A DNA stretch of 64,000 nt from Corynebacterium ulceribovis DSM 45146 (GTDB taxonomy: Bacteria; Actinomycetota; Actinomycetes; Mycobacteriales; Mycobacteriaceae), in contig NZ_AQUY01000002.1 in assembly GCF_000372445.1 (NCBI RefSeq), positions 399,561-463,560 of the forward strand, read 5' to 3'. Below, piece after piece: positions 1 through 8,235 of this stretch. A model generated the notes under the pieces. The model ran no database searches and had not been told where the DNA came from. It worked only from the letters and a program-made list of their open reading frames with translations. The position numbers and the translations under genes are program-made. Positions within the stretch are counted from its first letter, which is position 1. Each line of letters starts with the position of its first letter.

Positions 1-1
1 G

Positions 2-643
2 GCCTTGGCTACGCGGATTTTTGGGGCCGGTGGGGTGGGCGGTGCTGGGGCAGGGCCCTCAGTGGACTCAGTGGGCTCGTCAGAATCTGTGGCGCTGTAC
101 TCCGGAGCGCTGCAACGGCAACTGGCGACGGCTCGGGCGATTGCGCCTTGCTTGGCGGCGGGCGTGGAGCGTGTCTATGACCTTCGTGAATATGACGCGG
201 ATGAAGTGGTTGGCGGATGGCTTGCGCGGCAGGAGGAGGAATTTGCGGCAGGCCTTCAAACTGCTGTGGGCGTCCGTGGTGTGGGCAGCATCGTCATGCG
301 GGTGACTGCCGAATGGGAAACCGAACCAGGATTCGGTCGTTTTCAGCAGCGAGTGGAACGTGGATTGCAGCAGGTTGCTGCCGGAGCTACGGAGTACGGA
401 TGCGCGGTGGCCGTGACCTCTGGCGGCGTCATCGCTGCGGCTGCGCAGGCTTCGCTGGGTGGGCAATGGTCAAATTGGGCCCGCCACATTCTGACAGCAT
501 CGATCAGCGTATTCCGTGTGGAAGCGATGGCAGAGGCAGAAAGCGAGCAACAGTATCGACTGGAACTGCTGAGCTTTAACGAACATGGACACCTCGATGA
601 ACCTGATGCTGAGGGCGTGCGAAGGCTGCGGAAGTACCGGTAA
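2..643 (+). CDS. Histidine phosphatase family protein (5' end outside window)
   Basis: The reading frame is open from the left edge, so the N-terminus with the expected catalytic RHG motif is probably missing; a TTG at position 5 is available but is unlikely to be the true start. The visible part resembles the later part of phosphoglycerate-mutase-like phosphatases: a YSGALQRQLATA segment (usually SGxLxRxxxTA), a V-T-S-G-G stretch followed by small residues, where the family has its second catalytic His region, and an LLSFNEHGHL segment near the end. Substrate unknown. The gene stops 2 bp before the convergent end of the restriction endonuclease gene. Family call is moderate because the first catalytic motif cannot be seen and the second His is not obvious. 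Confidence 0.55.
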   Translation, partial: ALATRIFGAGGVGGAGAGPSVDSVGSSESVALYSGALQRQLATARAIAPCLAAGVERVYDLREYDADEVVGGWLARQEEEFAAGLQTAVGVRGVGSIVMRVTAEWETEPGFGRFQQRVERGLQQVAAGATEYGCAVAVTSGGVIAAAAQASLGGQWSNWARHILTASISVFRVEAMAEAESEQQYRLELLSFNEHGHLDEPDAEGVRRLRKYR

Positions 644-645
644 GG

Positions 646-1662
646 CTAGAACGCGCTGGCTTCCTGCTTCGTTGGCTTGTGCCCAAATGTTGGGGCAGGG
701 CCGGTCACGTCATCCTTGCTAACCACCACCCACCAGTCGTCCTCGAGAAACACTCGGTTTGGATTGGTGGGGAAGTCCTTTGCGCGAGCTACATACGCGC
801 TGATGAAGTCCCCTGCGCCGGGGACTGGCAAACCCAGCTTCGTGGCAACGTCACGGTGGAAAACATAGTCACCGAGAATGATGATGCCGCTCGGCTGCAA
901 AGCAGTGCGGGCACCGCCGGAAGAACGCACCCGCTTCATTGAGTCTTTCTGCTGTGCGACCGTTTCTACAGTGCCGCGGGGCACAATGCTGCCAACAGCC
1001 TCCTCAAATAATCGGTTCACACGCTGCTGACCCGAGGACGGCTCCAAAATGTACTCAGCCGCCTCACTCGGCAGCTGCAAAAGGACATTCGGTGGCAGCG
1101 GCTCATCCTGCCACGCCCACGCAACAGCAGTGCGACCATCCTTCTTGATAGTGCGCTTTTGGTCCCGGTTTCCGCCCTTAGTCAAAATCTTCGGCGTAAT
1201 GTGCACGAACCCCACGCTCCACGTGGAATCGGTATCCGAAGCGTGACAAACCATGGCCCAGTGGCCCAACGCCTCATTGGGAATCATCCACGCATACAGA
1301 GTTTGGGAGAACTTACAGTCAACTTCGGCGTTAACCTCCGGCAAGCCCTGCCGCAGCACAGCAGGCAAGTGGACTTTGAAATCCATGACCAAGCCGTCGG
1401 CAAGAAAACCATCGAGGGCGCGACGCAGATTAATCTCAATCAACGTGCCGAAATGCGTCTTCTCCGTCTTGTGCAATTGATCCCAACGGTAACGGCCGGT
1501 GTGCATGCCATCGTAAAGCTGGTCATAGGTCTCGCGGAAAGTGCGAGCGATGGTGGTGCCACCGACATCCCAACTGCGTAAAGCCTCAGCTAGGCGGAGT
1601 GAGGTGGCATCCGGCCGGTACACAGCGTCGGCGAGCTGCACTTCAAGCGGAGAGTCGAACAT
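646..1662 (-). CDS. NaeI-type type II restriction endonuclease
   Basis: A 338-residue protein closely resembling NaeI along its length. Shared blocks include DQLYDGMHTGR, DQLHKTEKTHFGTLIEIN, VDCKFS and SMKRVRSSGGARTALQPSG. Numbered from the ATG at 1662, the residues equivalent to the NaeI metal/catalytic set are Glu76, Asp94, Asp115 and Lys117; Leu49, in the ligase-like QLYDG stretch where NaeI has Leu43, is kept. NaeI is a type IIE enzyme that cuts GCCGGC when a second site is bound by its C-terminal CAP-like domain; that specificity here is inferred. An upstream TTG at 1671 is possible, but the ATG has an AGGA at good spacing. It is divergent from the methyltransferase at 1701, as expected for a restriction-modification pair. 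No controller gene is visible. Confidence 0.93.
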   Translation of the reverse strand: MFDSPLEVQLADAVYRPDATSLRLAEALRSWDVGGTTIARTFRETYDQLYDGMHTGRYRWDQLHKTEKTHFGTLIEINLRRALDGFLADGLVMDFKVHLPAVLRQGLPEVNAEVDCKFSQTLYAWMIPNEALGHWAMVCHASDTDSTWSVGFVHITPKILTKGGNRDQKRTIKKDGRTAVAWAWQDEPLPPNVLLQLPSEAAEYILEPSSGQQRVNRLFEEAVGSIVPRGTVETVAQQKDSMKRVRSSGGARTALQPSGIIILGDYVFHRDVATKLGLPVPGAGDFISAYVARAKDFPTNPNRVFLEDDWWVVVSKDDVTGPAPTFGHKPTKQEASAF

Positions 1663-1700
1663 ATGGTCCAATCCTATTTGGGCTGTCGGGAAACTATGGC

Positions 1701-2744
1701 ATGCTTATAGCCGTGAACGAGCTGACATCTTTAGAAATCTGCGCTGGGGCCGGAGGCCAAGCATTAGGGTTGGAAAAAGCCGGATTTAAGCACGCAGCCG
1801 TTGTCGAAATTGACCATGACGCATGTGACACGCTGCGACTGAACCGCGACAATCCGTCCATTCCCGTTGACCAGCGGTGGGGCGTAATTGAAGAAGATGT
1901 CTTGGAATTCGATGGTAGAGCATTCGAAGGTGTAGATCTCTTCGCCGGGGGAGTACCATGCCCACCGTTCTCCGTGGCCGGCAAGCAGCTCGGCCAAGAC
2001 GACGAACGTGACCTTTTCCCGAAAGCGCTGGAGCTGGTTGAGCAGATTCACCCACGCGCCGTGCTGTTGGAAAATGTTCGAGGGTTAGCATCGGCTCGGT
2101 TTGCTGGCTACCGCAAGGAAATCATTTCACGGTTGGAAGCCGCAGGTTACTTCGTGCACTGGCAGCTGATTCAAGCGTCGGAACACGGGGTACCACAGTT
2201 GCGACCACGCTTCGTGCTCGTGGCAATGAAGCGTGAGTATGACCAGTACTTTGCATGGCCGCGACCAGTTCTCTCGCCGCCGACGGTTTCGGAAACCCTA
2301 TATGACCTGATGGCAGCCGATGGCTGGCCAGGGGTAGATGCCTGGGCTGATAAAGCCAGTGGCATTGGTCCGACGTTGGTTGGCGGCTCAAAGAAGCATG
2401 GTGGGGCAGATCTTGGCCCGACCCGCGCCCGCGAGGGTTGGAAAAAACTGGGTGTGCGAGGAACCTCGCTGGCGGACGCCGCGCCGGGGCCAGACTTTCC
2501 GGTGGACGAACTGCCACGCCTGACGGTGCGCATGACTGCGCGCATTCAAGGCTTCCCAGATGATTGGCAGTTCGCCGGCCGGAAGACCTCCAACTACCGA
2601 CAAATCGGCAATGCCTTCCCGCCGCCGGTGGCGAGGGCCCTCGGCATCTCCATCAAGAATGCGTTGGCGAAAAAGGAGCTGGAGCCGGAAGCCCAGCTGC
2701 GACTGGACGCGGTCTACCGCACTCAAAGCAGCTCGATACAATAA
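1701..2744 (+). CDS. DNA (cytosine-5-)-methyltransferase of the NaeI-type R-M system
   Basis: A 347-residue C5-cytosine methyltransferase that should protect the sites cut by the adjacent endonuclease. From the ATG at 1701 it has SAM-binding motif I (LEICAGAGG, about 11-19), the catalytic motif IV GGVPCPPFS with Cys87, the ENV motif VI near 124-126, a QxRxR-like motif VIII (QLRPRF) and a C-terminal motif X around YRQIGNAFPPPVA. The target-recognition segment lies between about 215 and 280. The start at 1701 is chosen because motif I follows directly; longer forms beginning at 1599 would run back through the divergent endonuclease gene. The gene itself contains a GCCGGC at 2574-2579. The matching specificity is inferred from the partner enzyme. 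Confidence 0.93.
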   Translation: MLIAVNELTSLEICAGAGGQALGLEKAGFKHAAVVEIDHDACDTLRLNRDNPSIPVDQRWGVIEEDVLEFDGRAFEGVDLFAGGVPCPPFSVAGKQLGQDDERDLFPKALELVEQIHPRAVLLENVRGLASARFAGYRKEIISRLEAAGYFVHWQLIQASEHGVPQLRPRFVLVAMKREYDQYFAWPRPVLSPPTVSETLYDLMAADGWPGVDAWADKASGIGPTLVGGSKKHGGADLGPTRAREGWKKLGVRGTSLADAAPGPDFPVDELPRLTVRMTARIQGFPDDWQFAGRKTSNYRQIGNAFPPPVARALGISIKNALAKKELEPEAQLRLDAVYRTQSSSIQ

Positions 2745-2764
2745 AATTGACTCGAAACGTCAAC

Positions 2765-2812
2765 ACGCAATGGACAATGATCCGTGACACTCGAGTGGAC
2801 AATTACTGCTCA
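2765..2812. repeat. Two TGGACAAT words 25 bp apart, possible IS-end remnant
   Basis: TGGACAAT occurs at 2771-2778 and again at 2796-2803, in the short non-coding stretch between the methyltransferase and the SIR2-like gene. Repeated words of this kind are found in the ends of IS21-family elements, where the transposase binds several copies, but no transposase gene, inverted partner or target duplication is visible here. A degenerate end is only a suggestion. Confidence 0.25.
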
Positions 2813-2887
2813 GTAAAAATTGTGAGCTTGGCGATTAGGCATTTGTGATTGGTCACCTGCTCGATTTCAGCGAGTTGTTGGCTAACG

Positions 2888-4027
2888 TTAAGAGATAAAT
2901 TGAGACCATATAGGCCTATCAGTCATACCGCTAGCCCCATCGCGGTCGATGGTTAGCCAACCATCCGAACAGCCATCCTCCTCACCCCAGCCCAAATGGC
3001 GTTCTATATCTTCAACTTCGGGGTCGGTGCCATAGGTCACCACCAATACTTTTGGCTTGACTGTCCTGCTCATGAACTCCGAACGTAAAGCTGAATTTAC
3101 TGGTTCATCGCGGAAAGAATATCCAACGATGACCCAATGATCGGATTCCTTGAGCCCTTTTGAAAACATGCTATACGCTAAACTGAATGGAAACTCAGCG
3201 GCGTCTTTAGTTTTTTGGTTGCTGCTCGCAAGGACCACTGTAGGGAGCGCACTTGACTTTTTGTGAGAAGCGGAGAGGCTTCTAAATGACTCCCACGCGG
3301 AACCATCTTTTAGTAGATCTTTTGGTACCTTGAAATATGCGCCGCTTTCAGTGCTTTTCCAATAGGTGAGAGAACCATGAAGATGCAAGAGTCGAACGCG
3401 GCGGTCATCCGGGAAATCACTGGTTGACCGGCGCAATTCGGACATGTCCCTTTCGCGACCACAAAAATCAACTTTAGTGGTTCTCCAGCCATGACCCATA
3501 TCAGCAAATTCTGTTTTGCAGCTGTCAATCATCGCGGCGAGTAGGACGGTGTCGTAGTTGAGATTTCCAAATGTGACGTTTCCTTGAAATGCACTCTTCG
3601 CTGCATTGACCAGTGCATTTGGCACAGTCAAATTGTGTGGACGCGCAATTGATCGTTCTGCAATAACTTCAAGCACATAAGAGGTTCCGGTATCTCTGAT
3701 TTGGCGCGCGAACTGTCTAGTAAGTTTAATTGCTTTCTGGATTTCTAAATTGTCCGGATCGGCCAACTTCGCGAGCGAGTTTAAGTACTCTAATGTTGCT
3801 GTTTGGGTCCCAAAGGCGCCTACGAGTTTCTCGAAGTCTTCATCACTCTTGTTTCCGTCTGGAAGCGTGTTAGTTGCAATATTCTTGATTGCTTTTACAA
3901 TCTCACCGCCAGAAGCATCCTCGATTCTCTGAAGGACTTCATTGGTGATATTGGATAGATTCAGATCCAAATCTGAGGCGATCGACAGTCCATTACCAAC
4001 TAGTAAAGCTGCATTTCTCTTTTTCAT
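2888..4027 (-). CDS. SIR2-like domain protein, candidate defence NADase
   Basis: A 379-residue protein with the layout of SIR2-like / DUF4917-type nucleotide-binding proteins. It has a glycine-rich start LLVGNGLSIA (9-18), a long helical insertion, FGNLNYDT (153-160) where SIR2 proteins have T/N-NYD, LHLHGSL (214-220) with the candidate catalytic His, and VGYSFRDEPVN (301-311). Several SIR2-domain families act in phage defence by degrading NAD+; that role is inferred here from the domain and from the adjacent R-M pair. ATG 4027 is chosen because the fold begins immediately after it; in-frame ATGs at 4066 and 4105 would add residues without domain content. The gene is visibly AT-richer than the core genes, consistent with transfer. 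No clear DtxR-, CRP- or phage-like regulator lies nearby. Confidence 0.7.
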   Translation of the reverse strand: MKKRNAALLVGNGLSIASDLDLNLSNITNEVLQRIEDASGGEIVKAIKNIATNTLPDGNKSDEDFEKLVGAFGTQTATLEYLNSLAKLADPDNLEIQKAIKLTRQFARQIRDTGTSYVLEVIAERSIARPHNLTVPNALVNAAKSAFQGNVTFGNLNYDTVLLAAMIDSCKTEFADMGHGWRTTKVDFCGRERDMSELRRSTSDFPDDRRVRLLHLHGSLTYWKSTESGAYFKVPKDLLKDGSAWESFRSLSASHKKSSALPTVVLASSNQKTKDAAEFPFSLAYSMFSKGLKESDHWVIVGYSFRDEPVNSALRSEFMSRTVKPKVLVVTYGTDPEVEDIERHLGWGEEDGCSDGWLTIDRDGASGMTDRPIWSQFIS

Positions 4028-4266
4028 AGGTAGATAGCCTCGTTGAAACGTAGATTTCCGTTTCATATTTTTACAACTCGGTTCTGAATGCCATGCTAGC
4101 TGCATAAATATGAAGTAAGCGTAGTTTACCGATTGAGTGTATCAGAGATGAAGCATACGGGTGTCTTGTTACGGGGGTAAGAGCTCCCGCTGTGAGTTCT
4201 GGCTATCAGCGACTTGAATTCAGGCGAATTTCGTTGGAACGCCGAGCCATAACAGCAACAAGCAAT
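4028..4266. other. Intergenic stretch before the glnA terminator
   Basis: This stretch separates the SIR2-like gene start from the glnA terminator. It is AT-rich close to the SIR2-like gene, where that gene's promoter should lie. Short open frames here (for example 4192-4416) have no recognisable content. Nothing else can be supported. Confidence 0.4.
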
Positions 4267-4306
4267 AAAAAATGGCCAATGACTGTCGCACGGACAATCA
4301 CTGGCC
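4267..4306 (-). terminator. Rho-independent terminator of glnA
   Basis: On the minus strand a 14-bp stem (4306-4293 with 4287-4274), fully paired when two G-U pairs are allowed, is followed by a run of six U (4272-4267). It lies 73 bp past the glnA stop codon. Confidence 0.85.
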
Positions 4307-4378
4307 TGGCACCATTACTTGGCCGGGTGCCATCGCCCACCCCGTCGGCGGGCGTCACCGACAAGCAGCCATCACGAC

Positions 4379-5818
4379 TTAGCAGTCGTAGTACAGCTCA
4401 AACTCCAGTGGGGTAGGGCGCTCACGCACCGGCGCGATTTCGTTGTCCCACTTGTACTTCAGGTAAGTGTCCAGCAGGTCCTCGGTGAAGACGCCGCCTT
4501 CCTGCAGGAAGTCATTGTCTTCCTCCAGCGCGTGCAGTGCCTCATCCAGGGTGACCGGTGCCGATGGGATGCCTTCAGCTTCCTCTGGTGGCAGTTCGTA
4601 CAGGTCCTTATCAATCGGCGCCAGTGGCTCGATGCGGTTCTTCACACCGTCCAAGCCAGCCATCATCATGGCGGCGAAGCCCAGGTATGGGTTACCCGTT
4701 GGGTCCGGCGCACGGAACTCAATGCGCTTAGCCTTCGGGTTAGAACCGGTGATAGGAATACGCACCGCAGCGGAGCGGTTACGCTGCGAGTACACGAGGT
4801 TAATCGGTGCTTCGTAGCCCTTAATCAGACGGCGGTAAGAGTTCAGCGTTGGGTTGGTGAATGCCAACACTGCGCCGGCGTGCTCCAGGATGCCGCCGAT
4901 GTACCAGCGCGCCACATCCGACAGGCCGCCGTAGCCAGCTTCGTCGTGGAAGAGTGGTTCGCCGTCCTTCCACAGTGACTGGTGCGCGTGCATACCGGAA
5001 CCAGCCTCACCGACCAGCGGCTTAGCCATGAAGGTGGCGGACTTGCCGTTGCGCCATGCCACATTCTTCACGATGTACTTGAAGTTCTGCAGGTCATCGG
5101 CTGCAGCAAGCAGGGTGTTGAAGCGGTAGTTAATCTCCTGCTGACCACCGGCACCGACCTCAGAGTGGGCGCGTTCCAGGGCGAATCCTGCTCCGGCGAG
5201 CTCCTGGCACATTTCATCGCGCAGGCCCTGCAGGTGGTCGTATGGCGCTACTGGGAAGTAGCCGCCCTTCGGACGAACCTTGTAGCCACGGTTACGCTGC
5301 TCACCGTCGAGCTCAAATTCCTTGTCGCTGTTCCACCATGCGCCGTTGGAGTCGACTTTGAAGAAGCTGTGGTCCATGCGGGAGCCGTACTGCACCTCGT
5401 CGAAGACGAAGAATTCAGCTTCTGCACCGAAGAAGCAGGTGTCGGCAATGCCGGTGGACTGCAGGTATTCCTCAGCCTTGCGGGCGACGTTGCGTGGGTC
5501 GCGGGAGAACGGCTCGTAGGTGAACGGGTCGTGGACGAAGAACTTCAGGTTCAGCGTCTTGGCCTTGCGGAACGGGTCCACCATGGCGGTCGACAGGTCC
5601 GGCAGCAGGTTCATGTCGGACTCTTCGATGGTGGTGAAGCCCTTGATGGACGAACCATCGAATGCGAGGCCTTCCTGCATCGCATCCTCGTCGAACATGG
5701 ACGCTGGAATGGTGATGTGGTGTTCCCGTCCTGGCAAATCGGTGAATCGGACGTCCACGAATTCAATGTTTTCGTCCTTGATGTACTTTTCGATTTGCTC
5801 TGGGGTTTCGAATCCCAC
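4379..5818 (-). CDS. glnA: Glutamine synthetase type I
   Basis: Makes glutamine from glutamate, ammonia and ATP in the cytoplasm; the protein is a dodecamer in this family. The 479 residues carry all the GS-I signatures: the beta-grasp FDGSSIKGF (53-61), [10 protein letters not shown] (131-140) with metal-binding Glu residues, the KP[VL] and [11 protein letters not shown] block (266-283), the NRSAAVRIP loop (347-355) and the adenylylation site Tyr407 in [11 protein letters not shown]. This is the I-beta form regulated by adenylylation. The start is a GTG at 5818 with GGGAG just upstream. It is a single-gene unit with a strong terminator. In C. glutamicum the same gene lies beside the sucE/lip region, matching this order. 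Confidence 0.98.
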   Translation of the reverse strand: MGFETPEQIEKYIKDENIEFVDVRFTDLPGREHHITIPASMFDEDAMQEGLAFDGSSIKGFTTIEESDMNLLPDLSTAMVDPFRKAKTLNLKFFVHDPFTYEPFSRDPRNVARKAEEYLQSTGIADTCFFGAEAEFFVFDEVQYGSRMDHSFFKVDSNGAWWNSDKEFELDGEQRNRGYKVRPKGGYFPVAPYDHLQGLRDEMCQELAGAGFALERAHSEVGAGGQQEINYRFNTLLAAADDLQNFKYIVKNVAWRNGKSATFMAKPLVGEAGSGMHAHQSLWKDGEPLFHDEAGYGGLSDVARWYIGGILEHAGAVLAFTNPTLNSYRRLIKGYEAPINLVYSQRNRSAAVRIPITGSNPKAKRIEFRAPDPTGNPYLGFAAMMMAGLDGVKNRIEPLAPIDKDLYELPPEEAEGIPSAPVTLDEALHALEEDNDFLQEGGVFTEDLLDTYLKYKWDNEIAPVRERPTPLEFELYYDC

Positions 5819-5864
5819 GGTTTCTCCCGGTATTTCGATGACAAATGAGTAGTGCTACCGATCA

Positions 5865-5893
5865 ATTGTAACGAAAACTGCAGCAGCAGGTGT
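5865..5893 (-). promoter_or_regulatory. Candidate glnA promoter
   Basis: On the minus strand a TACAAT -10 hexamer (5870-5865) lies about 47 bp upstream of the glnA GTG. The -35 position (about 5893-5888) is poor, as is common in corynebacteria. No nitrogen-regulator (AmtR) operator could be recognised with confidence. Confidence 0.4.
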
Positions 5894-5960
5894 ACACCCG
5901 TTACGGCTTTGCGCCAACACCCGTTGCGGTTGCGCGCCGCCGCCGCATTAGGCTAGACGC

Positions 5961-6482
5961 ATGAGTCAAAAGAGCAGCTGGCTTGATGGGCCGCAAATCC
6001 CCGGGCAAAACACCGATCCGAACCGCCCGGATAACTACCCCGGCCAAACTCTGGGCCTTCCGCAGCGCGGCCCCGGTTCCATTGTCACGGTGCTCCGCCG
6101 CGTCGGCGGCCTCGCCATCGACTGGATCATCAGCCTCGGTATCGCCGCGGTTCTCTTCCCGTTCTTTGGTCACACCCCGGAAGAAATGGAAGCGCTGGGC
6201 CTGAGCCCGCTGACCACATGGGGTTCCTTCGCCTCATCGTGGGCGATCGTCGTCTTTGTGCTGGTGGGGACGGTGTCCGTGTGGGCAATGGGCCGCACCC
6301 CCGGTCAAGCCGCATTGGGTATGGGCGTTGCGCGTATTGACGAACCGGGCGTCGGCGTCGGGCTGTGGCGGGCGTTTCTACGGAGCATTTTGACGGCGTG
6401 CCTCTTCCCGCCGGTTATCCAAGACTCTGACGCCCGCGGCCTACATGACCGCATCACGAACACTGCCGTGATCCGAGGCTAA
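5961..6482 (+). CDS. RDD family membrane protein
   Basis: A 173-residue membrane protein of the RDD family, of unknown function. After a proline- and glycine-rich cytoplasmic head of about 40 residues comes the RRVGGLAIDWIISL segment carrying the first R and D of the name. A second membrane segment lies near 90-110 (WAIVVFVLVGTVSVWAMG), followed by RTPGQAALGM and a final HDRITNTAVIRG with the last Asp. RDD proteins are often tied to ion or osmotic homeostasis in other bacteria, but nothing here fixes a role. The gene is divergent from glnA with 142 bp between the starts. Confidence 0.85.
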   Translation: MSQKSSWLDGPQIPGQNTDPNRPDNYPGQTLGLPQRGPGSIVTVLRRVGGLAIDWIISLGIAAVLFPFFGHTPEEMEALGLSPLTTWGSFASSWAIVVFVLVGTVSVWAMGRTPGQAALGMGVARIDEPGVGVGLWRAFLRSILTACLFPPVIQDSDARGLHDRITNTAVIRG

Positions 6483-6512
6483 CAAGCCGCGGTCCAACCT
6501 GCGCTGTCGCGG

Positions 6513-8132
6513 CTAGATCAGCGCCACGATGAGTAGCTGCGCGAGGATGATTTTCGCAATCATCGCCATCGGGTACACCGTGGTGTAGCCAATACTTGGC
6601 AGCTCATTTTTCGAGGTGTCGTTGACGAAGGTCAGTACCGCTGGGTGGGTTTGCAGGCCAGCCAAAATGCCGGAAACCTGACCAAACGGAATCTTCAGGA
6701 CCTTGTGGCCAATAAACAGGGTGAGGAATGCGGAGGCCACTGCGATAACTGCGGCTAGGCCCAGCACGGTCAGGGACTCCGGGTCAGACAGCGCGGCTTT
6801 AAAGCCTGCACCGGCAGTGGTACCAATACCAGCCAGGAAGAGCGCCAACCCAAGTTCGCGGAACGCCAGGTTCGCCGAATACGGCATCTGCCACACCACT
6901 GGGCCCGTGCGACCCAACGCGCCCAGAATCAGCGCCACGACCAGCGGACCACCAGCGGAACCCAGCTTCAGTGCGGTGCCGCCAGGCATTGGGATTTCAA
7001 TCATGCCGATCAGCACACCGATGGCCATGCCCAAAATGAAAGTCGCCAGGTTCACGTCCGCTAGGCGCTTGTAGGAGTCACCGAAGAACGCGGATACTTC
7101 CGGTAGCTGTCCTTGACGAACCACGACACGCACACGGTCACCGAGCCGTAGCGTCATTTCTGGGGAAGCAACCTCATCGCGGTCACCGCGACGGATACGC
7201 GTAATCACCATGCCCGGGTGGCGCTGGTACAGCTGCTGCAGCGGAATGCCGACCACATCCGGGTTCGACACGAAAATGCGGCGGAACTCTAGCCGGGCAT
7301 CTTCAGTTGGGTCACCGGCGAGCAGCTCACCGATCTGCTCAGCAGCATGATCGATTTCCTCATCGGTGCCGACCACGGCCAGTACATCGCCGCGTTCGAT
7401 TTCATCGCCAAGTTCTGGCACGAATAGGCGGCCGTGGTGTTCAATTCGGCTGATGGTGATGTCCAACCCGAGCTGATGTGGCAGCTCCGACACAACCGGC
7501 AAATCATCGCGGTCCACCCGAATCCGCTGCGTCGACAGCGGTAGCGACGCCACTCCGGCTTCAAGTGCTTCTTTGTCGTGGTCGACTTTGAAAATCTTGT
7601 TCATCACGGCAATCACCAAAATGACTGCCAGCACACCAATCGGGTAGGCCAGCGAGTAGCCAATCACCGGCATCTGCTGCGCTTTAGACAGGGCCTCCGG
7701 ATCGTCAAAAAGCCCAGGTAGGGACTCAACCACCGCGGACAGCGCCGGGGTGTTGGTCAGCGCACCGGTGAACATACCGGCGCCTTCTGGGCGGTTGATG
7801 CCGGTGGCGGTGATGACGAGGAAGCCGAGTCCTGCCAGCGCGGAGAGCATCAGCAAACCGAAAATGTTGTGTTTGATGCCGGTGGACTTCAGCGACCGGA
7901 AGAAGCCTGGGCCCGATTCCAGCCCAATGGTGTACACGAAGATGGCAAGGCCAATGATGTACACAATGTGCGGCAGTTCAATTGCCGGTTCCAGGGTCGC
8001 CAACCCAAGGCCGACGAATAGCACCGCGGCGACGCCCAGCTTAAAGCCGCCGATTTTGATTTGGCCGAGGACCATACCGACGGCCATGATGACCAATAAG
8101 GCTAACAGGGGAGTGTCAACAAGAATTTGCAC
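6513..8132 (-). CDS. sucE: Aspartate:alanine-exchanger family transporter, SucE-like dicarboxylate exporter
   Basis: A 539-residue transporter built from two halves of about five membrane helices each (roughly 1-180 and 365-539), flanking a cytoplasmic region with two TrkA-C/RCK-C domains (about 205-350). This is the duplicated AAEx layout. The C. glutamicum member at the same place, near lipA/lipB and glnA, is the succinate exporter SucE, so succinate export under oxygen limitation is the likely role by orthology. The start is GTG 8132; a GGAGG lies very close to it, and the MQILVDTPLLALLVIM beginning fits the family. It probably has its own transcript, because a terminator separates it from the upstream DUF4191 gene. 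Confidence 0.85.
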   Translation of the reverse strand: MQILVDTPLLALLVIMAVGMVLGQIKIGGFKLGVAAVLFVGLGLATLEPAIELPHIVYIIGLAIFVYTIGLESGPGFFRSLKSTGIKHNIFGLLMLSALAGLGFLVITATGINRPEGAGMFTGALTNTPALSAVVESLPGLFDDPEALSKAQQMPVIGYSLAYPIGVLAVILVIAVMNKIFKVDHDKEALEAGVASLPLSTQRIRVDRDDLPVVSELPHQLGLDITISRIEHHGRLFVPELGDEIERGDVLAVVGTDEEIDHAAEQIGELLAGDPTEDARLEFRRIFVSNPDVVGIPLQQLYQRHPGMVITRIRRGDRDEVASPEMTLRLGDRVRVVVRQGQLPEVSAFFGDSYKRLADVNLATFILGMAIGVLIGMIEIPMPGGTALKLGSAGGPLVVALILGALGRTGPVVWQMPYSANLAFRELGLALFLAGIGTTAGAGFKAALSDPESLTVLGLAAVIAVASAFLTLFIGHKVLKIPFGQVSGILAGLQTHPAVLTFVNDTSKNELPSIGYTTVYPMAMIAKIILAQLLIVALI

Positions 8133-8152
8133 TCCTCCATGATCGCACGAGA

Positions 8153-8195
8153 ATAAGAAAGCCGCTACTAGCCCAAAAGTGGGTCAGCAGCGGCT
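8153..8195 (-). terminator. Terminator after the DUF4191 gene
   Basis: On the minus strand AGCCGCT (8195-8189) pairs with AGCGGCT (8166-8160), with a further inner GCCCA/TGGGT pairing, and a T-rich run (TTTCTTATTC) follows. It lies 41 bp past the stop of the gene ending at 8236 and just before the sucE start. Confidence 0.75.
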
Positions 8196-8235
8196 AAGTG
8201 AGGCAAGTGAGCCTCACGTGGCGGGGAAGGCTGTC

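Noticed and set aside
4192..4416. Short plus-strand open frame over the glnA terminator
   Set aside because: It contains both arms of the terminator stem and runs into glnA antisense; it has no ribosome site or recognisable content.
5945..5965. DtxR-like TTAGGCTAG before the RDD gene
   Set aside because: Only the central half matches; the outer arms of the iron box are missing.
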